Shown here piece after piece: positions 25,919-37,028 of a stretch of 64,000 nucleotides of DNA (positions are counted from its first letter, which is position 1; the number at the start of each line of letters is the position of its first letter). Source of the DNA: Sphaerolaimus hirsutus (Eukaryota > Nematoda > Chromadorea > Monhysterida > Sphaerolaimidae); the NCBI GenBank assembly GCA_964036195.1, contig OZ038453.1:6463469-6527468 (forward strand). Reading direction: 5' to 3'. Below the pieces are notes generated by a model. That model had not been told where the DNA came from. It worked only from the letters and a program-made list of their open reading frames with translations, and did no database searches. The translations under genes and the position numbers were made by a program.

Positions 25919-27591
25919 GCAGATGTTTATTGTGTCCAAATCTTAGGGTTTTATTTTATTTGTTGTTGTTACAGATTTAGAATTTTTAAATTGTAACTTA
26001 TAAATTTTAATAGACATGTTCTAATACACATTATAAAATGCAATCCACAGATAATTGAAATGTTAAATCATGATCCATATTTAAAAAAAAATTGTGGTAA
26101 GTTTTATACCTTCTAGTACAATAACAATAAACTCATTTGCTTTGGACACAACAAACATCTGCATTCACATATTTACACCTTTACTTGACTAAAATTACAA
26201 CACAGTTTCTTTATCTATTTTCATGTACTGTAATCTCGCTATTAGTGTGTCCCCCTCCAATCAAGTGACCTCACTAATAGTATGACCCCTTTGGGCACAT
26301 TGTGTGAGTATGGGCCCACACACGCTAGTTGACATCACAAATTTGTGTCAACTTAATGTCAACTAAGTAACACAAAAAGAATTTCAAAAGCAGCACACTT
26401 GAATTGATGAAAATGAAGGCTCATTATGTAAAATTGAATTAAAACTATGCTCTATCATATAGGAAAGTTGAAATCACATAATTCACAAAAATTTAGTTGA
26501 TACAAATGAGGTCAGTTGACATCCAGCGTGTGTGGTGCCTATAATGCGATCCCTTCCATCCAATAATGCAACACCCAAGCTCCAAAATCACTAGTTCAGG
26601 TGTCTAACTGCCTCTTTTCATCTGTTTTTAGTACTATATCTTTATACATATTTTGAGCTATTTTTCACCTGCTATTAGTGATTTTCTCCCTTTTCTTCCT
26701 TCTACACTTTGAAAAAGCCATTTCATTATCATGCTCACACTTGAGTTATGTGGACAGTTGAGGCGTTTAGTTGGGGCAAAATAAAATTTGACCCCTCCAA
26801 TAGTGTGTGTGGTGACTCCTCAAATATTTAGTGCTGAAAACAATAGTGCAACAGTTGCATTGACAGAGAATTTACAGTAAGTATATTTTATGTCATAATT
26901 TTATGAAAAACACTGAGTTGTTTGTTCACCCTAAAAGCTTGATGTGAAGAAACTGACCTTTCAGGGTGAAATCACAAAACACAGAAATGAAAGTGGAGGC
27001 TTTTCACTGGCCAGTAAAATGATTCTTGCAACAATATCAGTCACTAAAGCAAATTATGTGCACAAGGATATTTTCTGTTGGTGTTGGGGCACCTTTTCAA
27101 TTTTAGCAAAATTCTTTTGCCTATCTTAATGAAACATCATAGGGCAGCACAACAGGCAGCATCCACATTCAGTGAAGGGAAATCATTCAGAAATTGAAAT
27201 CACTCGTGTCAAAAGGGGTGATTTATATATTGGGCAGTTTATACATAGGTGGTGTAAAACTTCATGTGACCGGTGCCAAGAACCCTGGATTTTAAAGTGT
27301 ATCTGCTCATGCAACTGCCCTGTTAGCGACTGTTGTCATGTTCGGAATCTTTTATGAGGTGATAATGCTGTGATGAATATCCACTGTTAATTCCATCTGA
27401 ATATGTGGCATATCGGCATCCTGGTGGATTGATATGATTTTGATGAAGTGCTCTGTTATATACTACTGCTTATCTTTTCTTACTGCATCTGCATTACCTC
27501 CTATTGTAGGTTACCTTTAATTGATTTCATAACATTGCTGCACCTACAATTAGATAGTAATCAGGTCCGGCAGTCATTTTCCTCACTGACT
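25919..27591. other. No gene called
   Basis: Bases 26,230-26,880 have recurring CTAATAGT/CAATAGTGTGTG motifs resembling another short-repeat family. A short Cys-rich open frame lies near 27,172-27,357, without splice or start support. Confidence 0.35.
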
Positions 27592-28070
27592 TCTGATGCC
27601 ATAACTTCCGCTATGGGGGGAGTTAAGAGCTGAAATTTTTGGGGAATATAGCCGACATTTCCCCCTACTATATACCAATGCAGGGGTGACGGCGACTCGC
27701 TGTGTGCTGGTCGCCATATATGCTAAGAAATTTTTTGCCGTTTTCGCTGTCCGGATCAAGTCCGGCACCCAGTGGTTTTTGACCACTTCGAGTGCTGTAA
27801 CTCTAGATACACGGACAGGATTAAGCTGAATCTTGGGGGGATCAAAGCGACACCCCCCCATACTGTATACTGATATGGCGAGCACCAGTGACCCACAATA
27901 AGTGCTGCACATCTCGATTTTCTGCCTTCCATTTCTCTTTCTGGCAGCTAAACATTTTGAAGATATATACAGTAAACACCATGTTTCAGTAATTGATATT
28001 CCATGTTACCCTACCATACAGTGAAATTTCATGTTCAGGAACACAATGAAATTTCAATGATAACATCACT
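27592..28070. repeat. Dispersed repeat, first copy
   Basis: Shares GCACCC/GGGTGCCGGACTTGAT, TTGGTATATAGTAGGGGG and CAGCGAGTCGCC-like segments with 28,545-28,895, in inverse orientation. Open frames of up to 109 codons here are repeat-derived. Confidence 0.45.
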
Positions 28071-28084
28071 ACCCCCGATAAGTT

Positions 28085-28452
28085 TGAGTCGCATACAAAA
28101 AAATTAACTTTAAATCGATTTTTTGTTAGACACTTTTAAAGTTTGTTTAAGATGCCCTCTTTGGGACGGTTTAAGGTATAAAATTGCATAAAAAACCATA
28201 CCCCAAAAATGTCCCTCTAAAGAATTCTGATGGGGGTGAATGTGATGACATCAGTTATGACATCATCGCAGTCAAAATTTGTACTGAAATGATGTCATAG
28301 GTGACGTGATAACATTCACCCCCATTAAAATTCCTTAGTGGGGCATTTTTGGGGTATGGTCTTTTACACAATTTTTTACCTTAAATCCTCCCATAGAGGG
28401 CATCCTAAACCAACTTTAAAAGTGTCGACCAAAAAATCGATTTAAAGTGAAT
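28085..28452. repeat. Long hairpin, two arms of about 170 bp
   Basis: The left arm (TTAACTTTAAATCGATTTTT...) and right arm (...AAAAAATCGATTTAAAGTGA) are reverse complements along most of their length. They share GGGGGTGAATGTGATGACAT near the loop. The architecture is shared with 30,429-30,834. Confidence 0.8.
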
Positions 28453-28544
28453 TTTGCTGGGTGAATCGCAAATGGGTGCTGGACCTGATGAGGCCACCAC
28501 AAAAATCGCATTATACGCGGCGAGCAACGCTTTTGGTGGGTCGC

Positions 28545-28895
28545 TGGCGCCCACCACTCAGTGTACAATAGTTGGGGGGTGTTGGCTTTATCCCCTAAGT
28601 TTCAGGTTCGTGATGCCCGTGTGTCTGGCATTACGGCACCCGAAGTTGTTGAAATCCAGCGGGTGCCGGACTTGATGCGGACAGAAAAAATCTCGGAAAT
28701 TTTTTCCGCATTTAAGGCGCCGACACTTAGGCGGGTCGCCTGCGCCCCCGCGTTGGTATATAGTAGGGGGTGGATGTGTGCTACATCCTCCCCAAATTTG
28801 ACATTTTAAATCCCACCATAGTGGGAGATACGGCGACATCGGCAACTTCAAAAACTGACTGCCGGACCTGATCCGAACGCAGTTAACATAGATAG
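28545..28895. repeat. Dispersed repeat, second copy
   Basis: Carries GGGTGCCGGACTTGATGCGG and TTGGTATATAGTAGGGGG, matching the complement of 27,592-28,070. Bases 28,896-29,397 show nothing firm. Confidence 0.45.
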
Positions 28896-29397
28896 ATAGA
28901 TAATTAGTTAAAACATATTTACCTTTACTCAACAAATACAGATACTCAAGTACTGTGTTAATACGTTTATGTTTCTTCCCAAAAGATACTGGTACTCACT
29001 TACTCGCATAATTTTTGAAAGTGCACGAGTACAGAAAACGTATTTCAAACAGGTTTTTTAATAGGCTTTTTCAAGGCATAAAGGAACCAAAGGGAGAGAT
29101 TAGCTTACAATACAGACAAAATATCCAAAATCGCATAAAAATAGGCAAAAACACTTTAACTTTATATATTCAAAGTTTCAGCTTTATAACACCCCCATAG
29201 ACGGAGATATTACAACCGAAGTGAAAAAAATGGGTGGTAAACTTGTCCGGGAAGGTGTTTATATTGAGTGCATTTTTTCTTAATTACAATTATCCAACTA
29301 GAATTCTATTCTGTGTTTTTTTTATTGTACCCATGACTTGTAGAGCCAGGCACGGTATGTGTGTTAAATAAATAAATGCACAAAAGGGCAGATATTT

Positions 29398-29515
29398 TTG
29401 TAATTTTAATTTTGCCCTCACAATTGAATCTTGTTTCGTGAGATTTTACCTGGCAGCATGACGCTGCACAATGACGATCATGCACGCTAGGTAAAATCTC
29501 ACAAAACAAGATACC
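29398..29515. repeat. 118-bp inverted repeat, copy 1
   Basis: ATCTTGTTTCGTGAGATTTT and the near-complement AAAATCTCACAAAACAAGAT flank a GCATGACGCTGCACAATGA centre. A second copy lies at 31,110-31,230, on the other side of the assembly gap. Confidence 0.7.
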
Positions 29516-29640
29516 ATATTTCCTCAAAATACCCCCGGGGAGTTTATTTTTTCAGAGTGAGAATTTTGAGGGGGGGTTAAACAAGGGGGGGGGGGTATTT
29601 CGAGGGGGGGGGGTTATTATTTCGCCAGAAATTTTTTGAA
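29512..29640. repeat. TACCGTATT family fragment
   Basis: TACCATATTTCCTCAAAATA, then a CCCCCGGGG centre and GGGGGTATTTCGAGGGG blocks. It is closely similar to 2,431-2,560. Confidence 0.6.
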
Positions 29641-29654
29641 ATCCCAGTACTAGA

Positions 29655-29815
29655 ATGCAGAGTTGGAAAAACGTATTTACGTTTACCCGCAATACCCGGT
29701 TATTCGGGTATTTATACATATGTTTACAATTACGTTTTCCAAAAATACCATTACGTTTTGTTACGTTTTCCTGACCAAAATACCCGGGTACTAGAGAAAA
29801 CGTAAAAAAAAACTT
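29655..29815. repeat. ACGTTTTCC inverted repeat
   Basis: AAACGTATTTACGTTTACCC... and ...ACCCGGGTACTAGAGAAAACG give a partially palindromic segment. Confidence 0.4.
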
Positions 29816-29909
29816 GTGATCGTTCACATGTTTACATGTTCAAATGGGCTGCACCACCTGCAGCCAACAATATTCTTTTGTTTTTGCATAAACGTGATAT
29901 GTATATGTA

Positions 29910-30350
29910 AACACCTTCCCGGACAAGTTCACCACCCATTTTTTTATTTCACTTCAAATGCAATATCTCCGTCCATGGGGGTGTTATAAGGCTGAAACTT
30001 TGTATATATTAAGTTGTAAGACCCCCTTACTCCCCAACAATGGGGGAAGGTGCGGCGACTCACTACAGGGTGGGTCGCCCTATATGCGAAAAAAATTTGT
30101 GGCGTTTTTGGTGTCCCAAGCAAGTTCACCACCCACTTGATTAGCTACACTTTGAAGGCTATATCTCCAGCTGTGAGGGTGGTAGAAAGCTGAAATTTGG
30201 GGGATGTCTTGCCAACAACCCCCCTCACAATACACCAGTGGGGCGGCTGCCGACGACCCACTAAAGCATGGGTCACTGCATATAAATTTGATAATTTTTT
30301 TAAGAACAACCCAAGTGTCCCAAACAAGTTTGCCACCCAACTGCATTATA
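29910..30350. repeat. Repeat with CAAGTTCACCACCCA segments
   Basis: The motif ACAAGTT(C/T)(A/G)CCACCCA occurs three times (29,922, 30,120 and 30,324). It is associated with ATATCTCC(A/G)(G/T)C...GGGGGTGTTATAA-like segments also seen at 29,180. Confidence 0.45.
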
Positions 30351-30428
30351 AAAAAATGTTGTGAGAAGATACCTGATATAAAATTGAATCAGATATGAAC
30401 CCTAGTTCTGCTCATAAAATTTTTTTCA

Positions 30429-30834
30429 GTAATGCACACACCCTGTCCCATAAACAGCAGATTGAAAAATTCACTTTAAACCAATTTTTTGTATCACACT
30501 TTAAAAGTTGGTTTACAAAGTTCACTAGGGGAGGGTCTAAGGTTCAAAGTTATGTAAACAACATAACCTCTAAAATGCTTCCATAAGGAAATTTATTTGG
30601 GGTGAATGAAAAAGTGAAAATTTTGTCAAATTTTCTTCCTGAAATGACATCATTTTGACATCATAGAATTCACCCCAAGTAAATTTCCTTATCAAAGCAT
30701 TTTAGAGGTTATGTTGTTTACATAACTTTGAACCTTAAACCCTCCCCTAGTGAACTTTGTAAACCAACTTTTCAAGTGTGATACAAAAAATTGGTTTAAA
30801 GTGGAATTTTCAGTTGGCTGTGAATGGGACAGGG
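30429..30834. repeat. Long hairpin, arms of about 185 bp
   Basis: CACACCCTGTCCCATAAACA... is mirrored by ...GAATGGGACAGGGTTCG. Both arms contain CTTTAAACCAATTTTTTGTA, TTATGTAAACAACATAACC and CCTTAT/ATAAGG. The plan is the same as 28,085-28,452 but the sequence has diverged. Confidence 0.8.
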
Positions 30835-30898
30835 TTCGTGCCCTACTGAAAACAAATTTTTTTTGGCTGAAATAGTGTTCCAACCCGATTCTATTTTA

Positions 30899-31098
30899 NN
30901 NNNNNNNNNNNNNNNNNNNNNNNNNNNNNNNNNNNNNNNNNNNNNNNNNNNNNNNNNNNNNNNNNNNNNNNNNNNNNNNNNNNNNNNNNNNNNNNNNNNN
31001 NNNNNNNNNNNNNNNNNNNNNNNNNNNNNNNNNNNNNNNNNNNNNNNNNNNNNNNNNNNNNNNNNNNNNNNNNNNNNNNNNNNNNNNNNNNNNNNNNN
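30899..31098. other. Assembly gap, 200 N
   Basis: Exactly 200 undetermined bases, a typical scaffold placeholder whose true length is unknown. It sits among long hairpins and duplicated segments. Confidence 0.98.
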
Positions 31099-31109
31099 AA
31101 AAGGGCAGA

Positions 31110-31230
31110 TATGTTTTAAATTTTAATTTTGCCCTCACAATTGAATCTTGTTTTGTGAGATTTTACCTGGCGGCATGACGCTGCACAATGATGATCATGC
31201 ACGCTAAGCAAAATCTCACAAAACAAGATA
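31110..31230. repeat. 118-bp inverted repeat, copy 2
   Basis: Near-identical to 29,398-29,515, including the same inverted arms. Confidence 0.7.
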
Positions 31231-31406
31231 TAATTGAGGCGTCTAATTCTAAAATCGACAAGTCTGCAAAATGCGATTTTGAGTAAATAGCATTTTAAGT
31301 TTCAGACTTGATTCCAGGTCCATGGTCCGATACAGCTCTCTCATGCTTTCCGTGAAGTTCCATATGTTGACAATAAAGTGTCAAATTTTCAGCCCCTTCA
31401 CTCAAC

Positions 31407-32935
31407 CTATACTCTATTTTCTTGAAATACCCCCAGGGGGTCTATTTTTTCAGAGTGGAAATTTTGAGGGTTGTATTTCGAGGGGAGGGCTTCCGTTCTC
31501 CGGCAAGTGCAAAAATTCAACCATTTCCGTTTTCTGTAAAAAGTTTTTGTCGACACCCCCTTCTTATGACTATATCTGGGAGCTTTTGGAGGGATATAAC
31601 CATGTATATATATAAACGAAAAAAGCAATCATGATGGTGAAAATTGGCAAAATGGGTCTAATTTTCACGATTTTCAGCAAAAAAAGTTTAAAAAGGACTT
31701 GGACGTGGGTCAAATCGCTAATGTAACTTTGACAATGGCCTAAGGGGTTACTGGTTACGCATGTGTTCTACGAACAAGAGTGAAAGCTGGCCCTGCATAT
31801 CGGACATCTATCCACCTATGCTGGAGGCCGCGCAGCTGTCGATTTATCCCGGATGCCACGCAGCTATCGATCAATCCGAGGCAAAAATTTGGGCTTCTAT
31901 CCCCAAACCCCCTCCGCCCCCCCAAATCACTCCAGAGCAATGTATCATAGTGTGGCAAATTTTGAGCGATGTTTCTCCAAATTTTTGCTCAAATTTGCTC
32001 CATTTTGCAAACGTTTACCTTGCTAGTCGCTTTTTTTCACCTTGATACATGTTTAGATACATATTTTTGCCCCATTTTATGTATATTGATCGCGAATTCG
32101 AGGCAGGCTGCCATAGGAGATATCTCCCATTTTTATTTTTATCTTCGGGGGTGCCTGACCTGCCTGTCTTTTTTTCAGAGTGGAAATTTTGAGGGTTGTA
32201 TTTTGAGGGGAGGGCTTCTGTTCTCCGGCAAGTGCAAAAATTTAACCATTTCCGTTTTCTGTAAAAAGTTTTTGTCGACACCCTTCTTATGACCATATCT
32301 GGGAGCTTTTGGAGGGATATAACCATGTATATATATATATAAACGAAAAAAGCAATCATGATGGTGAAAATTGGCAAAATGGGTCTAATTTTCACGATTT
32401 TCAGCAAAAAAAGTTAAAAAAGGACTTGGACGTGGGTCAAATCGCTAATGTAACTTCGACGAGGGCCTAAGTGCCCTGATCCGGGTTACTGGTTACGCAC
32501 GTGTTCTACGAACAAGAGTGAAAGCTGGCCCTGCATATCGGGCATCTATCCACCTATGCTGGAGGCCACGCAGCTGTCAATTTATCCCGCATGCCACGCA
32601 GCTATCGATCAATCCGAGGCAAAAATTTGGGCTGCTATCCCCAAACCCCCTCCGCCCCCCCCCCCAAATCACTCCGGAGCAATGTATCGTAGTGTGGCAA
32701 GTTTTGAGCGATTTTTCTCTAAATTTTTGCTCAAATTTGCTCCATTTTGCAAATGTTTACCTTGCTAGTCACTTTTTTCACCTTTATACATGTTTAGATA
32801 CATATTTTTGCCCCATTTTATGTATATTGATAGCGATTTTGAGGCAGGCTGCCATAGGAGATATCTCCCATTTTTATTTTTATTTTCGGGGGTGCCCGAC
32901 ACGCTTGTTGTGCCAGGTGCCTGACAGCGGCCACC
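31407..32935. repeat. Large tandem duplication, period about 740 bp
   Basis: Two copies share TTTTCAGAGTGGAAATTTTG, GGAGCTTTTGGAGGGATATA, TGTTCTACGAACAAGAGTGA and GGAGATATCTCCCATTTTTA, each pair about 740 bp apart. The first copy also begins with TACCGTATT-family sequence. The translated frames differ between copies, so no protein is supported. Confidence 0.7.
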
Positions 32936-33239
32936 GGCACGCAATTAAATCTTGATCTGCCGGGCGGTCAGGCGGGCTGGGCGCCATGTCTTTCGATATA
33001 TTTCGTCACTTTATTTTTATTTTGTTTTTACCGTTACAACGATGTTCACTTTTTAAGACGTCAGGATGGAGTGTTTTCTGCCAGATATTGACTCCCATAA
33101 TGTCTGCCGAGTTTACTTTAGAACATGGTTTATATCATCTACATACTTATATGAGGCTATAGCCTCCTATACATGTGGTTTTTGTGGCATCTTCTACATC
33201 TGCATACGTTATTAGTACTGGGTGTTCAAAACATTTCTG

Positions 33240-33345
33240 GCGAAATAATAACCCCCCCCCCTCATATTACCCCCTCAAAATACCCCCCTCAAAATTCTCA
33301 CTCTGACAAAATAAACCCCCTGGTGGATTTTGAGGAAATACAGTA
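33240..33345. repeat. TACCGTATT family fragment, reverse orientation
   Basis: CCCCCTCAAAATTCTCACTC followed by TTTTGAGGAAATACAGTA, the reverse of the family's left end. Bases 33,346-34,208 hold no recognised feature. Confidence 0.5.
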
Positions 33346-34208
33346 GTTATATTTGCAGAAACTTTAGATACTGAAGTTGATTGTTACAATCAAAGGCATA
33401 AAACTACATAAAAGCAGAAGACTGACTCTAAATAATCACAATTTTATTCACCAGCATCATTGACTCCAAAAGTATTTTTATAACTCTTATAAATAAAAGG
33501 TCAATGGAAACATTGAGGAAAATGGAAATATTGAAGTAAATAGAAACTCTACTAAAGTTTGCTTAGTGAGTGGGGCAATTTTTTCTATTCTCAGCTTACA
33601 CCTTCACCAGTATGGTGTAATTGATCTCTACAAAAACGGAATCAAAAATAGGTACACTATTTAGCATGGACCAGTATAAATGGCCAGCACATCAGCAAAC
33701 ACACAATTATGCTTTTACCAACAAATCACTATCACCTATAAACATCCAAATAATCATGATCAAGAGAGAGATGATAGACACATTCGATAAATATCTTATG
33801 ATACACAATTTTCAGAGTAGACGCCAAAATTTCTAAAAGTCTGTAACTCCAAAAAGTTCATTTTGAGAAAATTGCAGTTAATGTTTTTTTTCAGATTCAT
33901 AAAAAATTTGAATATAGGTAATGAACAATGTTTTCATGAGAGAAAAATGACAAAAATATTATTGATGTTTCAGGACTTCAGTTCAGGTGGACCAGCTTTT
34001 GTTGTGGGACCAGCCCTGCCAGCGGTACACTGTCAATCTCCCAAAGTCACTTTGAATAAATTCAGAAAATGGTTTGAAAAATATGTGCGAGACTCATCCT
34101 AGATGCCGTTTCCATTTTTATTTGAATTTTCAAAATGTTGGTGTTATGCACTTTTAAAAGTGGAATTTAGTAGATGCCTAAATTATTTCACGATGCCTCT
34201 TGCCTTGC

Positions 34209-34332
34209 TCACCAGCCGAGGCGCTTGGCGTGTCTGGGGAGGTAGTCGATGCTGACCCAGTCCCTGAGCTGGCGCAACGCCCGCAGCGCCACCGGCGGCT
34301 TCGTGTCCGCCCCCCTGTGCCAGTCCCGCACC
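34209..34332 (-). CDS. GC-rich terminal exon of an unrecognised gene
   Basis: On the minus strand a strong acceptor (TCTTTTGCAG) is followed by 41 codons ending in TGA. The peptide is Arg/Leu-rich (VALRALRQLRDWVSIDYL; ends KRLGW). Its third codon positions are almost all G or C, in sharp contrast to the AT-rich flanks, which argues for selection as coding sequence. I do not recognise the family. Upstream exons were not found, and a hairpin and a GGCGCC MITE follow on that side. Confidence 0.45.
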
Positions 34333-34404
34333 CTGCAAAAGACCCTGTACAGTGTAAAAGACCCTGTAAAATGTTGAATGTCGTGTAAAAAACCCTGGAA
34401 AGAG

Positions 34405-34532
34405 TCATGTATCCAAATCTTATTGTATTGTATCCAAATCTTATGTTTTTGTATACAATTCTTACATTTGGACATAAGATTTGTATACAAAAACATAAGA
34501 TTTGAATACAATACAATAATACTTGGATACTA
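34405..34532. repeat. GTATCCAAATCTTAT palindrome
   Basis: GTATCCAAATCTTATTGTAT... mirrored by ...ATACAATAATACTTGGATAC; a foldback MITE-like unit. Confidence 0.7.
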
Positions 34533-34540
34533 TGACATAT

Positions 34541-34725
34541 GACTAGTGATGGAAAAGCGCCATGGCACTGGCGCCAAAGAAAAAAGCGCCATGGCCCTTT
34601 TGGCGCTTGGCGCTAAAACGCTTTGGCGCAATTGGTGCTTGGTGCTGGGATCTGAGAAAGGGCCGCGGCGCGATTGGCGCCTGCCGCTGGCATTTAAATT
34701 AGCGCCAAAAAAGCGTCAACCGTGG
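34541..34725. repeat. GGCGCC/AGCGCC MITE, left-end copy
   Basis: Starts TAGTGATGGAAAAGCGCCAT. It continues with GGCGCTTGGCGCTAAAAC-like blocks. Confidence 0.6.
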
Positions 34726-34869
34726 TTATAAAATTCTTATAATTCAGTGAAAATCAACAAACCAGTTGATCAATTTTGAGAATAACATAATAAATATAGA
34801 TCAATATAAGGGTATAAGGTAACATTTATATTAATAAAATATTGATTAGGTAATATTTTGGGCAAATGT

Positions 34870-35330
34870 ATAAACCCTATTTCCTCAAACCCCCGCCCCA
34901 GGGATTTTTGTCAGAGTGCAAATTTTGAGGGGGGTATTTTCAGGGAGGGGTATATTACTTCGCTAGGAATTTTCGTATAGGCCGGAATTAGAGCTCAGCG
35001 TCGATTCGACGTGAAATGATTATGTGAAATGACGTCGTGAAATTAATTACACTATTGCAAGCAGCAGTCTGACGTGAAATGTCATGTTGTTCCCTGACAC
35101 TGTGACATGAAATGATGATGACGTGAAATGATAAAAATTGAATTTTTCAATTCGCTCTAGTTGTGGCTGATAACACTCAGTATTGGACACAATTAAGGTA
35201 TTGATTCATATATTATCCTTAGAAAATTGTAGACCCAGCATGATCCACACTCGTGTAATTAATTTCACGATGACATTTCACGTCATCATTTCACGTCGAA
35301 TCGACGCTGAGCTCTAATTCCCGCTATAGG
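34870..35330. repeat. TACCGTATT remnant followed by a 347-bp MITE
   Basis: Bases 34,870-34,975 are a degraded TACCGTATT-family piece. Bases 34,983-35,330 have arms TAGAGCTCAGCGTCGATTCG and CGAATCGACGCTGAGCTCTA with internal ACGTGAAATGA/TCATTTCACGT repeats. Confidence 0.65.
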
Positions 35331-35584
35331 ATCGTGTGAAGAATAGGCATTTACATACCCATAACTGGTAATAAACATGACTAGGAAAATGGGATATAAT
35401 AGTGCCTATCAATGTACGGCTGCTTGGCTGAAAAATAGGTGTGTCCCTAGGGATTTTAACAATATATGAAACATTGTAGTGGTTGATTGAACTTTAATGG
35501 CAAAAGTCAAATCGACTACTATGACATCAGCGGTATGTCACAGTAACAAATTCATTTTTCTACAAACCAATTGCATAAATTTTT
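35331..35584. other. No feature recognised
   Basis: Short stretch without gene or repeat ends. Confidence 0.4.
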
Positions 35585-35766
35585 TTTGGCGCTGGCGCTA
35601 TTGGCGCTTGGCGCTGAGGTTCAGAAAAGCGCCATGGCGCTTTTGGCGCTTGGCGCTTTTTTGCTCTGGCGCCATTGGCGCTTGGCGCTGGGGGTCAGAA
35701 AAGCGCCATGGCCCATGACGCTTTTGGCGCTTGGCGCCAAAAGTCTGGCACTTTTTCATCACTACA
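35585..35766. repeat. GGCGCTTGGCGC MITE, right-end copy
   Basis: Stacked GGCGCTTGGCGCT blocks, ending TTTTTCATCACTAC. Confidence 0.6.
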
Positions 35767-35785
35767 TATGAAGGGTGCACTTCTA

Positions 35786-36240
35786 AAAGTACCGATCTAC
35801 AAATTTTTCAAATTTGAGTTAGGACCATTTTTGGGGTCCCCATAAAAATGCGCTCCAAAAATGTAATAATATGTGGGGGGTGCGAAATTCAATTTTGAGA
35901 TATGGGGGGTCGAAAAAAAGTGCAAAAATCGCAAAGTACAGTTTTTGAAATTTTAAAAGTACCGATCTACAAGCTTTTTCAGCTTTTGTGTCTTTAAAAG
36001 TACCGATCTACACACTTTTTTCAAAATTGTTCTTTTAAATGTACTGATCTGCACATTATTTTTTGTGCTTCTAAAAGTACCGATGTCAGATCGGTGTCCG
36101 GTTGCGCAAAAACTCATTTTGTGCTTTTTTATTATGGGTAAAAGTACCAATCTACAGCTTTCTGATTTTGTGCTTTAAAAAATACCGATCTACACGCTAT
36201 TACCAATTTGTTACTTTTAAATGTACTGTACTACAAAAAT
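35786..36240. repeat. Tandem array of AAAAGTACCGATCTACA
   Basis: Roughly nine copies, spaced irregularly about 35-60 bp apart, of TTTTAAAAGTACCGATCTAC(A) and degenerate forms. It lies directly outside the dUTPase end of the Polinton-like element, so it could be host satellite or subterminal element DNA. Confidence 0.6.
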
Positions 36241-36444
36241 ACAATTCCCTAAATTTTATATAGCTAGTGTGATGTTTATAATCAATGATTATACCCATGC
36301 ATGTGGATACCCAACAATATGGCCGAAATACCCTTACCCAAAATTCCCATACCCAATACCCAAGTAGTGCTAGTCTCAGACGTTGCACCACGCGATATAC
36401 TTTCCCCCGAGTTGAGTGACCACGGATTCAATTGATTTTCATAA

Positions 36445-36450
36445 TTTATT
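36445..36450 (-). terminator. Poly(A) signal for the leftward gene cluster
   Basis: AATAAA on the minus strand about 105 bases past the dUTPase stop. The surrounding 36,241-36,553 is otherwise non-coding, with short CATACATGCATA repeats. Confidence 0.4.
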
Positions 36451-36553
36451 CAAAGCAGCACAATGAATATATGTATAAAAGCAGCACAATGAATACATAC
36501 ATAAAAATGAATACATGCATAAAAAATGCAATACATGCATATCTAAATGTATC

Positions 36554-37003
36554 TTAGACTTGATCACTAGAACCAAAACCATGTGAACCACGATGCGGCA
36601 TAACGACATCATGTGTACAACATGTTATCTTTGTGTTGTATAAATTTGCATTCACATATCTTTCACAAATCAGTTGAGCCACCTTATCACCTATACAGAT
36701 ATGATACCATTCATTAGAGTGATTATACAGAACAATTTTTATTTCACCAGTATAGTCAGAATCAATCACACCAGCTCCAACTTCTATTCCATGAAACATC
36801 GAAAGACCACTCCGGGATGCTAAGCGACCGTAGCATCCATGTGGTAGATGTAATTTCAAATGTGTACTAATAACTTCTCTACCGTTTGGGGCAATTGTGT
36901 ATCTATCTGCACTAGATAAGTCGAAACCAGCCGCTTTAGGTGTTGTCTTCATTGGAGCTCTTGCATAATCACTCAACAATTCATATTTCAAATCATTTGA
37001 CAT
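36554..37003 (-). CDS. dut: dUTP diphosphatase (dUTPase), 149 aa
   Basis: Trimeric-type dUTPase that hydrolyses dUTP to dUMP and PPi and keeps uracil out of DNA, a common viral accessory enzyme. All five motifs are visible: AAGFDLSSA (residues 24-32), RLASRSGLS (60-68), GVIDSDYTGEI (78-88, catalytic Asp in VID), KVAQLICE, and the C-terminal RGSHGFGSS. Length is normal for the family. I start at the ATG at 37,003; a start 12 codons upstream would overlap the preceding gene. It is last of five closely spaced leftward genes, 25 bp behind its neighbour. Function is confident; a host origin is unlikely given the setting. Confidence 0.93.
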   Translation of the reverse strand: MSNDLKYELLSDYARAPMKTTPKAAGFDLSSADRYTIAPNGREVISTHLKLHLPHGCYGRLASRSGLSMFHGIEVGAGVIDSDYTGEIKIVLYNHSNEWYHICIGDKVAQLICERYVNANLYNTKITCCTHDVVMPHRGSHGFGSSDQV

Positions 37004-37028
37004 CTGAAAAATGTAAAAAATAATCCTT

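Noticed and set aside
27583-28935. Open frames of 109 and 115 codons
   Set aside because: They coincide with inverted copies of one dispersed repeat, in different frames in each copy.
31969-32955. Frames of 107-145 codons in the 740-bp tandem duplication
   Set aside because: The two repeat copies are not open in the same frame over the same segment, so selection for protein is not supported.
35786-36240. CRISPR-like array
   Set aside because: Eukaryotic context, degenerate irregular repeats, no cas genes.
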